Shown here piece after piece: positions 8,968 to 16,731 of a DNA stretch of 64,000 nucleotides. The translations under genes were made by a program, and so were the position numbers. Origin of the DNA: Halorubrum sp. CSM-61 (GTDB lineage: Archaea; Halobacteriota; Halobacteria; Halobacteriales; Haloferacaceae); NCBI RefSeq assembly GCF_003781945.1, contig NZ_RJJW01000003.1:258260-322259 (forward strand). Direction: 5' to 3'. Below the pieces are notes generated by a model. That model worked only from the letters and a program-made list of their open reading frames with translations. It made no database searches and was not told the DNA's origin. How positions within the stretch are numbered: position 1 is the stretch's first letter; each line of letters begins with the position of its first letter.

Positions 8968-9732
8968 ATGAACAACCCGCCCGCGTCGACGGTCAAAACG
9001 ACGGCGAAGAGCCTCGAGATCGTCGAACTGCTGTTCGATCGGGGACCGCTCACGCTCGAAGCGGTCGGTAACGAGGCCGAGATGACCCGAAGTACGGCGC
9101 ATCGGCACCTGTTCACCCTCCAAGAGCACGGGTACGTCGTGAAAGACGGGAACGAGTACGGACTGAGCTTCAAGTTCCTCACCGTCGGCGGCGATCTACA
9201 GCGAGAGATCCCAGAATATCAGATGATCAAATCGAAGGTGGACGACCTCGCGGAGCAGACGAGCGAGCGGGCGCAGTTCATCGTGCGGGAGGGGCTCGAA
9301 CGCGTGTACATTTACACGGAGACCGGCGAGAATCCCGTACAGACCGGTGCGCACATGGGTCGGCGGGGAACCCTCTACGCGAGCGCCGCGGGGAAGGCGA
9401 TCCTGGCCAACCTGCCGGCGTCGACGCGGGAGCCGCTCGTCGACGCCTTCGAGTTCGAGCAGACGGGGCCGAACACGATCACGAACCGGGAGGAGCTTCG
9501 GGAGGCCCTCGCGGAGGTCCGCGATCGGGGGTACGCGCTGAACATCGAGGAGTCGACGGGGGGCGTCCACGCCATGGGGACGTGCATCCGCGGGCGAGAC
9601 GACGACGTGATCGGGGCGCTGAGCGTCTCTGGACCGGGAACGAGACTTCGGACCGACCGCCTGGAGAACGAGATCCGCGAGACGGTGCTGGCGGCGGCCA
9701 ACGAGCTCGAACTCCACATCGAACACACGTAG
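8968..9732 (+). CDS. IclR-family transcriptional regulator
   Basis: The 254-aa DNA-binding regulator has a winged helix-turn-helix in residues about 8-65 (TTAKSLEIVELLFD; LEAVGNEAEMTRSTAHRHLFTLQEHGYV). The IclR effector domain follows in residues about 80-250 (LAEQTSERAQFIVREGLERVYIYT; RRGTLYASAAGKAILANLP; RDRGYALNIEESTGGVHAMG). In this family the C-terminal domain binds a small carboxylate or aromatic ligand. It diverges from the isomerase/SDR/liv operon and precedes the CoA-transferase cluster, so it probably controls both sides in response to the pathway substrate. Confidence 0.9.
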   Translation: MNNPPASTVKTTAKSLEIVELLFDRGPLTLEAVGNEAEMTRSTAHRHLFTLQEHGYVVKDGNEYGLSFKFLTVGGDLQREIPEYQMIKSKVDDLAEQTSERAQFIVREGLERVYIYTETGENPVQTGAHMGRRGTLYASAAGKAILANLPASTREPLVDAFEFEQTGPNTITNREELREALAEVRDRGYALNIEESTGGVHAMGTCIRGRDDDVIGALSVSGPGTRLRTDRLENEIRETVLAAANELELHIEHT

Positions 9733-9875
9733 CCGGCGATAGTTTTACTACCCGATACGCCGACGTGTCGTACACGGAATCCAACAAGATCGCGGATCCG
9801 GCTTCGCGCGCGACGATCAGAACCCGACCCGCGACCGTCCACGAGTCCGTGACGCACGAGACCGTGACACGCAAA

Positions 9876-9920
9876 TTCACGACACACGAGCTCACGAGCT
9901 CACGACACACGAGCTCACGA
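9876..9920. repeat. Short tandem direct repeat before the CoA-transferase gene
   Basis: A 22-bp unit with core ACGACACACGAGCTCACGA occurs at 9876-9897 and 9899-9920 with one mismatch. Degenerate CACGA-rich copies extend through the rest of the 244-bp gap between the IclR gene and the next gene (9733-9976). The gap has no clear TATA box. Confidence 0.7.
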
Positions 9921-9976
9921 CACAAACCCATGACACGCGAACACGCGACGCACGCAACTACCGAGGGGCACCGAAC

Positions 9977-11191
9977 ATGACCGACACGGGAAAGATACTC
10001 GAGGGGGTGAAGGTCCTCGACCTCTCCACCTTCGTCACCGGCGGCTTCTGTTCCGCGATGCTCGCGAATCAGGGCGCCGAGGTGGTGAAGATCGAACAGC
10101 CGGGGTACGGCGACGCGGTGCGCCATTCCGGGCCGCCCTTTATCAAGGGCGAATCGCCGTACTACTGGTCGCTGAACTACGGGAAGAAGAGCCTCGAACT
10201 CGACCTGAAGAACCCGGAGGCCAAGGAGGCGCTCTACGAACTCGTCGAGGAGGCCGACGTGTTCATCCAGAACTTCCGGCCGGGGACCGCAGAGCGGCTC
10301 GACGTCGACCACGAGACGCTGGGCGAGTACAACGACGACCTGATCTACCTCGCGATCTCCGCGTTCGGCCAGACCGGACCGTGGCGCGAGCGGTCGGGGT
10401 ACGACCTCCTCATTCAGGGGATGAGCGGGATCATGAGCGTCACCGGCGAGGAGGGTCGTCAGCCGGTGAAGGTCGGGCTGCCGATGACGGACCTCATCAC
10501 GGCCATGTGGGCCGCGTTCGGGACGATGACGGCGCTGTATCGCCGGGAGCGGACGGGCGAGGGCGAGTACATCGACCTCGGGATGCTCGAAGCGACGCTG
10601 CCGTGGCTCACCAAGCAGGCCGGGATGGTGTTCGCCGGCGAGGAGACCAAACGCATGGGGACGAAGGACCCCGTCCTCGCCCCGTACCAGACGTTCGAGA
10701 CGAAGGACGGGTTCATCAATATCTGCATCCTCAACGAGAAGCTATGGGGGGAGCTGTGCGAGGCGCTCGACCGGCCGGACCTCCCCGAGGACGACCGGTT
10801 CGAGGAGAACGCCGACCGGGTCGACCACCTCGACGAGCTGGAGGCCGAGATCGAGGAGACGCTCGCCGAGCACACGACCGACGAGTGGATCGAGATCATC
10901 GCCGAGGACGCCGGGGTCCCCGCGGGCCCGGTGTACGACGTCGAGGAGGCGCTGCACAACCCCCAGATCGACGCGCGCGGGACGGTGACCGAGATCGAAC
11001 ACCCGGAGCTCGGCGAGATCCCGGTGATCGAACACCCGCTGCGGTACGGGGACGCGGAGAGCGGGTTCGACCGCGCGCCCCCGACGCTGGGCGAGCACAA
11101 CCGCGACGTGTTCCGGGAGCTCGGCTACTCCGACGCCGAGATCGACGAGCTCGCGGACGCGGGCGCGTTCGGCTCCGACGACGAGCGCTGA
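9977..11191 (+). CDS. CaiB/BaiF-family (class III) CoA-transferase
   Basis: This 404-aa cytoplasmic enzyme moves CoA from an acyl-CoA donor to a carboxylic acid, activating the pathway substrate. Family hallmarks are VLDLSTFVTGGFCSAMLANQ at the N-terminus, GAEVVKIEQPGYGD, YYWSLNYGKKSLELDL, ADVFIQNFRPGTAERL, YDLLIQGMSG, and GEYIDLGMLEA, where the aspartate is the expected catalytic nucleophile. The length is normal (about 400 aa). The thiolase starts 3 bp downstream. The acid it acts on is not readable; relatives use carnitine, formate/oxalate, benzylsuccinate or mesaconate. Confidence 0.9.
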   Translation: MTDTGKILEGVKVLDLSTFVTGGFCSAMLANQGAEVVKIEQPGYGDAVRHSGPPFIKGESPYYWSLNYGKKSLELDLKNPEAKEALYELVEEADVFIQNFRPGTAERLDVDHETLGEYNDDLIYLAISAFGQTGPWRERSGYDLLIQGMSGIMSVTGEEGRQPVKVGLPMTDLITAMWAAFGTMTALYRRERTGEGEYIDLGMLEATLPWLTKQAGMVFAGEETKRMGTKDPVLAPYQTFETKDGFINICILNEKLWGELCEALDRPDLPEDDRFEENADRVDHLDELEAEIEETLAEHTTDEWIEIIAEDAGVPAGPVYDVEEALHNPQIDARGTVTEIEHPELGEIPVIEHPLRYGDAESGFDRAPPTLGEHNRDVFRELGYSDAEIDELADAGAFGSDDER

Positions 11192-11194
11192 GCG

Positions 11195-12367
11195 ATGACC
11201 GGAGTCGCCATCTCCGGCGTCGGGATGACCGAGTTCCGGGCCGCCGCCGACGCGTCGATCCTCGAACTCGCCGCGACGGCCGCGGACCGCGCGCTGGCCG
11301 ACTCGCACCACTCGCGCGAGGCGGTCACCTCGCTGCACGTCGGCAACGCGCTCGCGGAGTCGCTCGGGACGCGCGCCGGCGTCGCGAACGCCCTGGCCTC
11401 CGCCCTCGGCGTCGAGGGCGTCTCGGCCGACCGGATCGAGAACACCAGCGCCAGCGGCGCCAGCGCGTGCCACCGCGGGGTGGAGGCGGTCGACGGCGGC
11501 AACGAATCCGTCGCGCTCGTCGTCGGCGTCGAGAAGATGTCCGTCCGCGACACCCCCGAAGTCACCGAATCGATTAGCCGGCTCGTCCACGACCGCGAGT
11601 ACCGGCAGGGGCTCACCCTCCCGTCGTTCGGCGGGCTCGCGGCCGGGGCGTACCTCGACCGCTACGACGCGCCCCGCGAGTCGCTCGCGGCGGTCGCGGC
11701 GAAGAACCACCGGAACGCGAGCGCCAACCCCGTCGCGCAGTTCCGGAAGGAGATCACCGTCGAGGACGCGCTCGACTCCCCCGTCGTCGCCGACCCGCTC
11801 CGGCTGTACGACTGCTGTCCGATGACCGACGGCGCCGCCGCGCTGGTCCTCTCGCCCGAGGGGAGCGCCGGGGACGGGGACGGCCGCCGCGGCGACCGGA
11901 GCGTCCGGATCGAGGGGATCGGGAGCGCGACGGGGACCCACGCCGTCGCCGAGCGCGACGATCCGCTCGCCATCGAGAGCGTTCGGACCGCCGGCGAGCG
12001 GGCGTTCGACGGGACCGGACTAACCGTCGACGACGTCGACGTGGCGTGTATTCACGACGCGTTCACGATCCTGGAACTCCTCGAACTGGAGGAGCTGGGG
12101 TTCTACGACCCCGGCACCGCGTGGGAGGCCACGCTCGACGGCGAGACCGCGATCGACGGCTCGCTCCCGGTGAACCCGGGCGGGGGGTTGAAAGCGCGGG
12201 GGCACCCGCTCGGCGCGACCGGGCTCTCCCAGCTCGTCGAGCTGGTCTGGCAGCTCCGCGGCGACCTCCCCGACGAGCGCCAAGTGGCGAACGCCGAGGT
12301 CGGCTTCGCGATTAATGTCGCGGGGTTCGGGAACAACAGCGTCTGCACGGTGGTCCGGCATGGGTGA
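11195..12367 (+). CDS. SCP2-type thiolase / acetyl-CoA acetyltransferase
   Basis: The 390-aa protein is of the SCP-x / lipid-transfer thiolase type, which cleaves 3-ketoacyl-CoA. The nucleophile cysteine is in SASGASACHRGVEAV (about residue 92). C-terminal catalytic blocks are CIHDAFTILELLELEELGF and NPGGGLKARGHPLGATG, with the conserved His. These archaeal thiolases usually work with a small zinc-ribbon/OB-fold partner, and one follows here with an 8-bp overlap. It is co-transcribed with the CoA-transferase, which supports a CoA-thioester degradation pathway. Confidence 0.9.
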   Translation: MTGVAISGVGMTEFRAAADASILELAATAADRALADSHHSREAVTSLHVGNALAESLGTRAGVANALASALGVEGVSADRIENTSASGASACHRGVEAVDGGNESVALVVGVEKMSVRDTPEVTESISRLVHDREYRQGLTLPSFGGLAAGAYLDRYDAPRESLAAVAAKNHRNASANPVAQFRKEITVEDALDSPVVADPLRLYDCCPMTDGAAALVLSPEGSAGDGDGRRGDRSVRIEGIGSATGTHAVAERDDPLAIESVRTAGERAFDGTGLTVDDVDVACIHDAFTILELLELEELGFYDPGTAWEATLDGETAIDGSLPVNPGGGLKARGHPLGATGLSQLVELVWQLRGDLPDERQVANAEVGFAINVAGFGNNSVCTVVRHG

Positions 12368-12749
12368 GACGACCGGCGGACGCACCGGCGGAGAGCGACC
12401 CGCCGAGCAAGGCGTCCCCGTCGACCGCGCGTTCGTCTGCGACGACTGCGGCGCCAGGTGGTACTACGACCGACACCGCTGTCCGGACTGTTCGGGCCGG
12501 ACGATCGGGACGTACGAGCTCGGCGAGGGCGTGCTCGTCGCCCGGACGACGGTCGAGATGACGCCCCCGGACGTCCGCAGTCCGAACCACCTCGGGATCG
12601 CCCGGTTCGGGAAGGTCCGACTGACCGCGCAGCTGGTCGACGGCGACGTCGCCGTCGGCGACCGAGTCGCGTTCGCGGGCGCGCACCGACTCCGAGAGGG
12701 CGGTGACGCGACGGACCCGCGACTGACCGCGATCGCCGACGAGGAGTGA
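12360..12749 (+). CDS. Zinc-ribbon/OB-fold (DUF35) thiolase partner
   Basis: The 129-aa protein has an N-terminal rubredoxin-like zinc ribbon (CDDCG and CPDCSG, residues about 26-48) followed by an OB fold (IGTYELGEGVLVARTTVEM, VRLTAQLVDGDVAVGDRV). DUF35 proteins form complexes with SCP2-type thiolases or HMG-CoA synthase. Its ATG at 12360 lies inside the thiolase 3' end, implying coupled translation; a longer reading frame upstream is simply thiolase sequence in another frame. Confidence 0.88.
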   Translation: MGETTGGRTGGERPAEQGVPVDRAFVCDDCGARWYYDRHRCPDCSGRTIGTYELGEGVLVARTTVEMTPPDVRSPNHLGIARFGKVRLTAQLVDGDVAVGDRVAFAGAHRLREGGDATDPRLTAIADEE

Positions 12750-12807
12750 TCGGTCGGCGTTGAACGACCGCTCGGGGTCGGTGCCCCGTCCGCCGCCTCG
12801 CACAGGC

Positions 12808-12817
12808 ACTATTATTA
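12808..12817 (+). promoter_or_regulatory. TATA-like promoter of the FAH-family gene
   Basis: ACTATTATTA lies about 25-34 nt before the ATG at 12842, suggesting separate transcription from the thiolase operon. Confidence 0.4.
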
Positions 12818-12841
12818 CGCCACCGAATCAGTACCACACGT

Positions 12842-13735
12842 ATGCGCGTCGGACAATACCGAGCGGAGCCGGCAGAACAGCCGTGGTGTGGCGTGGCGAC
12901 GGGAGACGAGACGGTCGTCAAGCTCTCCGAGGCGGGCGCCGGGGCGGGCGTCGACCTCGGACCGCAGACGAGCGACCTCCTCGAAGCGTGGGAGTGTCGT
13001 CGAAAGGCGGAGCTGGCGATCGAGTACGCCGAGGAGACGGGCGTCGGCGTCTACGACGCCGCCGACCTCTCGCGGGCGGCGCCCGTCTCCGACCCGGAGA
13101 AGGTCGTCTGCGTCGGGCTCAACTACCGCGACCACGCGGAGGAGGGCGACAACGAGATCCCCGACGAGCCCGTGCTCTTCTCGAAGTTCCCGACGACGGT
13201 GGCGGGGCCGGAGGACACGGTCTCGTGGGACCCCGACCTCACGCAGAAGGTCGACTACGAGGCGGAGCTGGTCGTCGTCATCGGCGAGGAGGCGCGCCGG
13301 GTCGATCCCGAAGAGGCGATGGACCACGTGGCCGGCTTCCTCGTCGGCAACGACGTGTCGGCGCGGGATCTCCAGCACGGCGACGGGCAGTGGGTCCGCG
13401 GGAAGAGCCTCGACTCGTTCGCGCCGACCGGGCCGGAGCTCGTCACGACCGACGAGGTGTCTGACCCGCACGACCTGGACATCTGGGCCGACGTGAACGG
13501 CGAGCGGCTCCAGGAGTCGACGACGGCGAACCTGATCTTCGGGATCGACGAGCTCGTCTCCTTCTGCAGTCAGGCGTTCACGCTCACGCCGGGCGACCTG
13601 CTGTTCACCGGCACGCCGCCGGGCGTGGGCGTGTACCGCGAGCCGCCGGTTCTGCTGGAGGACGGCGACAGCGTCACGATCGGCGTCGAGGAGGTCGGCG
13701 AGCTGACGACCGAGTTCGCGTTCGACGGGGAGTAA
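12842..13735 (+). CDS. Fumarylacetoacetate hydrolase-family protein
   Basis: The 297-aa protein has an N-terminal cap (about 1-90) and a C-terminal FAH domain: VVCVGLNYRDHAEEGD, PVLFSKFPTTVAGPED, VDYEAELVVVIGEEA, GFLVGNDVSARDLQ, WVRGKSLDSFAPTGPELV, and FTLTPGDLLFTGTPPGVG. The Glu-x-Glu (YEAEL) and Asp (NDVSARD) residues match the family's divalent-metal ligands. Members hydrolyse, hydrate or decarboxylate beta-keto acids such as acylpyruvates and 2-keto-3-deoxy sugar acids. Its place beside the IclR, CoA-transferase and SDR/isomerase genes suggests it acts on an intermediate of that pathway; which one is unknown. Confidence 0.88.
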   Translation: MRVGQYRAEPAEQPWCGVATGDETVVKLSEAGAGAGVDLGPQTSDLLEAWECRRKAELAIEYAEETGVGVYDAADLSRAAPVSDPEKVVCVGLNYRDHAEEGDNEIPDEPVLFSKFPTTVAGPEDTVSWDPDLTQKVDYEAELVVVIGEEARRVDPEEAMDHVAGFLVGNDVSARDLQHGDGQWVRGKSLDSFAPTGPELVTTDEVSDPHDLDIWADVNGERLQESTTANLIFGIDELVSFCSQAFTLTPGDLLFTGTPPGVGVYREPPVLLEDGDSVTIGVEEVGELTTEFAFDGE

Positions 13736-13805
13736 ACGGCGCGTCGGCTCTTTATAAGTGTCTGAGTGGCCTCGTCGGAGGCTGTTTATGGCTCGTTGCT
13801 AGCGC

Positions 13806-14016
13806 GGTGAACACCTCCAAGGCCTCAGCCGCTCGGTACAACGTGTTCGACTCCCCTCCGGTGAACACCTCCAAAGCCCCAGCCGCTCGGTACAACGTGT
13901 TCGACTCCTCTCCGGTGAACACCTCCAAAGCCCCAGCCTCGTCGCTCCCTTCGGTCGCGACTCCCTCGCGCGTGCTGCTCGGCCGCGGTGCGGCCTCGCA
14001 GGCACGCGCCACCGCA
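13806..14016 (+). repeat. Modular hairpin element, copy A (internally shortened)
   Basis: This is a non-coding element of a family seen three times in this window. It has three head-to-tail starts of a 54-bp unit (13807, 13861 and a partial at 13915), each beginning GTGAACACCTCCAAAG and CCCCAGCC. It then joins directly to the conserved tail (13960-14016, ACTCCCTCGCGCG to GGCACGCGCCACCG). The middle part present in copies B and C is missing, as if lost between two CCCCAGCC(TCGTC) direct repeats. TTTATAAG (13751) and TTTATAGG (14027) flank it. The frames across it encode only repeat translations. Confidence 0.8.
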
Positions 14017-14108
14017 CAGTGTCGGTTTATAGGGGATCGTCGCTGTCACTCAAATATCTGCGCGAAGAACGAGACGCCGATAGGGGGTCCACCGGCGAGA
14101 ATCGCGGA

Positions 14109-15137
14109 CTACTCTTCTTCGAACCCGAAGACCTCGCGGGGGTTCTCCAGTACCACTTGTCGGATGTCGTCGACGTCGATCCCGTACCGGTACAGCTCGA
14201 AGATCGCGCGCTTGAGGGCGTACGGGTCGGTCCGGAGGACGTTCGCGCAGTCGGTGTCGACCATGACCCGGTCGGGGCCGTACTCGTCGATGGCGTTCGC
14301 CACGTCGGCGGCGTCGACGCCGACCAGCCACGAGTGGCCGATCGTGTAGCTCAGGTAGCAGTCGGTCTCCTCCATCAGGTACGCGGTGTTGTTGGCGTCG
14401 GCGTGCGAGGCGACGACGCGCTCCTCGGGGAGCCGGGCGTCGCGCGCGGCCGCCACGTCGCGTTTCACGGACTCCAGCGCGGGGTTGTCGCCGTCGAGGA
14501 CCGGGTCGGCGCCGAGGCCCGTGTTCTTCTCGTAGCCGGGGGTGACCCCGAGGCCGTCGCGGTAGGAGCGCTTCGCGTCGGTCGACGTGTTCGGCGTGTG
14601 GAGGAGGACGGGGAGGTCGTGGTCCCGCGCGAGTTCCATCTGGGCCTGCACGACGGCCTGCTGCTCCTCTACCCCCCAGCGCTCGACGTGTTGGGAGGGA
14701 ACGACGCCGGTCTCGCCGACGGCGACGACCTCGTCGAGCGCGCAGTAGTCGTCCATCGCGTCCAGCAGTTCGTCGGGGTTCTCGATGCGGACGCCGGTGT
14801 GGACGCCGAGCCCGAGCTTCGCCTCGAAGAAGTGGTTGCGCTCGATCGCCTCGCGGCGGTTGATCGCGTCGTCCCACAGGAAGCGGATGTCGTCGGCCTC
14901 GACCGGCTTATAGGGGGTCCAGTGGTAGCCGGACGCGACCATCATCATCGACCGACAGCCCGAGAGGGCGTACCGCTCCCGGTCGTCCCACGAGAGCGTG
15001 TGCGCGTGGTTGTGGATGTCGATCCACGGGAGGGTGAGGAGCTCCCGCGGCGGGTCGAGCGTCGGGGCATCGCCGCCGTCTCGCTCGTCTAAGTACGCCG
15101 CGTCAGTCGGGCGTTTCGTCGGGTGAGAGCCCGTCAT
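14109..15137 (-). CDS. TatD-family / amidohydrolase-like metal hydrolase
   Basis: The 342-aa soluble protein belongs to the metal-dependent TIM-barrel hydrolases. The first-strand metal motif is WIDIHNHAH (about residue 43). Then come VVAVGETGVVPS (Glu), LPVLLHTPN (His), VVASHADANNT (His) and VMVDTDCANVL (Asp), in the order expected of TatD/PHP-like barrels, and it ends in the family-like VVLENPREVFGFE. MTGSHPTKRP at 15137 is the likely start; the longer frame runs into the promoter of the divergent gene. The substrate is unknown and DNase activity should not be assumed. Confidence 0.75.
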   Translation of the reverse strand: MTGSHPTKRPTDAAYLDERDGGDAPTLDPPRELLTLPWIDIHNHAHTLSWDDRERYALSGCRSMMMVASGYHWTPYKPVEADDIRFLWDDAINRREAIERNHFFEAKLGLGVHTGVRIENPDELLDAMDDYCALDEVVAVGETGVVPSQHVERWGVEEQQAVVQAQMELARDHDLPVLLHTPNTSTDAKRSYRDGLGVTPGYEKNTGLGADPVLDGDNPALESVKRDVAAARDARLPEERVVASHADANNTAYLMEETDCYLSYTIGHSWLVGVDAADVANAIDEYGPDRVMVDTDCANVLRTDPYALKRAIFELYRYGIDVDDIRQVVLENPREVFGFEEE

Positions 15138-15225
15138 GAGTTGTGGGTCCGAGCGAGGCGAATCGCCCCGTGATCGGTGTACCTCCGTCTTGCCCCGAGA
15201 CCACTTAGGTGTACACATTGAGAAC

Positions 15226-15234
15226 CTTTATTGT
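15226..15234 (+). promoter_or_regulatory. TATA-like promoter of the BNR-repeat gene
   Basis: The AT-rich CTTTATTGT lies about 23-31 nt before the ATG at 15257, in the gap between two divergent genes. Confidence 0.4.
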
Positions 15235-15256
15235 GGCTCCTCGTCTCACATCGGAT

Positions 15257-16303
15257 ATGCCACTATTGATCGGAACAGACAGCGGTCTGTACCGCGTCGA
15301 CGGCGTCCCGTTCGATCGGGGCGAGGCGCGCGAAGTGCTCGACTGCGGGGTCGTCACCGCCGTGAAGTCGTGGGACCACACCGAGGGCGTCTTCGTCGCA
15401 TCTTCGACGGGGGCGTACCGCTCGCTGGACGGCGGCGAGACGTGGGCGGACCTCGGCGTTCCCCTCGGAGACCGGTTCTGGCACGCGGGACAGAGCGAGG
15501 TCTGGTCGATCCTCGCGACCGCGGACGGCGCGCTCTACGCCGGGACGAACGATCCGTACATCTTCCGCTCGGTCGACGGCGGGGAGACGTGGACCGAACT
15601 GAAGGGGTTCCGCGAGCTCCCGTCGCGCGGTCACTGGGAGTCGCCGATCGACCCGCACTACGCTCGGTTGCGGGCGCTCCAGGCGGTTCCCGGCCGTCCG
15701 GACCGGCTGATCGCGGGCGTCGAGGCGGGGGGGATCCACCTGAGCGCGGACGGGGGACAGACGTGGACCGACCGACGAGATACGATCGTCGACGACGTCC
15801 ACCAGATCCTGCCGATCTCGGAGGACGTCTGGCTGGCGGCGACGGGATACCTCGACCATAACCTGGAGAATCTGGGACTGGGTCACGCTGTCGGCGAGGG
15901 CGGGCTCTGGCGCACCACCGACGCGGGCGAGTCGTGGACGCGGATCGACACCGGCAACGACTTCTCGTACGTCCGGCGCGTGTTCGTCCACGACGGCACC
16001 GTCTTCTTCTGCGGCGGCGAGGAGGCGCCGCCGGCCTGGGTGAACGACGACCACGGGGTGGCGCTGTTCGAGTCGACGAACTTCGGTCGCGACTTCGAGC
16101 GCGTCTCCTTCCCCGGCGAGCCCCACGAGATCGTCGAGACGTGGGACGTGTACGACGGCGACGTGATCTGCGGGTCGGGGCTGTTCGACGTGCCGGACCA
16201 GCGCGACGACGTGGAGGGCCGGATCATGCGCCGGACCGACGACGGGAGCTACGAGACGGTCGGACGCATCGACGCGAACGTCAGCCGCATCGAGGTGGTG
16301 TGA
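15257..16303 (+). CDS. BNR/Asp-box beta-propeller protein
   Basis: The 348-aa protein contains repeated sialidase-type Asp boxes: STGAYRSLDGGETWADLG, YIFRSVDGGETWTEL, GIHLSADGGQTWTDR and GLWRTTDAGESWTRI, each S/T-x-D-x-G-x-T/S-W, spaced about 60-110 residues apart as in six- or seven-bladed propellers. No signal peptide is evident from the start MPLLIGTDSGLYRV. Related haloarchaeal proteins are annotated as glycosyl-hydrolase-like or photosystem-stability-like, but catalytic residues of a sialidase are not recognisable. DoxX follows after 2 bp, so the two are probably one operon. Confidence 0.8.
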   Translation: MPLLIGTDSGLYRVDGVPFDRGEAREVLDCGVVTAVKSWDHTEGVFVASSTGAYRSLDGGETWADLGVPLGDRFWHAGQSEVWSILATADGALYAGTNDPYIFRSVDGGETWTELKGFRELPSRGHWESPIDPHYARLRALQAVPGRPDRLIAGVEAGGIHLSADGGQTWTDRRDTIVDDVHQILPISEDVWLAATGYLDHNLENLGLGHAVGEGGLWRTTDAGESWTRIDTGNDFSYVRRVFVHDGTVFFCGGEEAPPAWVNDDHGVALFESTNFGRDFERVSFPGEPHEIVETWDVYDGDVICGSGLFDVPDQRDDVEGRIMRRTDDGSYETVGRIDANVSRIEVV

Positions 16304-16305
16304 GC

Positions 16306-16731
16306 GTGACCGACGGCGAGCGGACCGGCGAGTCGAAGCCGGTCGCCGACCCGAAATCGACCGGCAACCCTCCGTCCGCGATCGGTCGAGCGCTGTACGC
16401 CGGCGTCCTCGCGTACATGGCGCTCGACGGGTTCAAGAACAACGCAAAGCGCGTCGAGGTCGCCGAAGCGAAGGGCGTGCCGATGCCCGACGTGCTCGTC
16501 CCGTTCGTCACGGGGATGCTGTTCGTCGCCAACCTCGGCGTCGTCTTCTGGAAGCTCCCCCGACTGTCGGCCGGCGCGCTCGTCACGTTCTTCATCGGCA
16601 CCACTCCAGCGATCCACGACTTCTGGACGATGGAAGGAAAGGAACGCCACGACAACAAGATCAACTTCCTGAAGAACCTCGCGCTGCTCGGCGGCGCGAT
16701 CACGCTCCTCGACGCCGCCGACAAGGAGTGA
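16306..16731 (+). CDS. DoxX-family membrane protein (first of two)
   Basis: The 141-aa protein uses a GTG start 2 bp after the BNR gene stop. After a polar N-terminus (about 1-28) it has about four membrane segments: ALYAGVLAYMALDGF, DVLVPFVTGMLFVANLGVVFW, LSAGALVTFFIGTTPAI and FLKNLALLGGAITLL. The motif HDFWTMEG near residue 108 is typical of DoxX/DoxD-like quinone-linked membrane proteins. A paralogue with the same layout is at 61345-61773. The function is unclear. Confidence 0.75.
   Translation: MTDGERTGESKPVADPKSTGNPPSAIGRALYAGVLAYMALDGFKNNAKRVEVAEAKGVPMPDVLVPFVTGMLFVANLGVVFWKLPRLSAGALVTFFIGTTPAIHDFWTMEGKERHDNKINFLKNLALLGGAITLLDAADKE

Noticed and set aside
13807-14349. Long open frames across the repeat clusters (13.8, 22.6-23 and 45.3 kb), for example peptides repeating NTSKAPAAR
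   Set aside because: They translate the non-coding tandem units in several frames on both strands; no start signal, no domain, composition set by the repeat.
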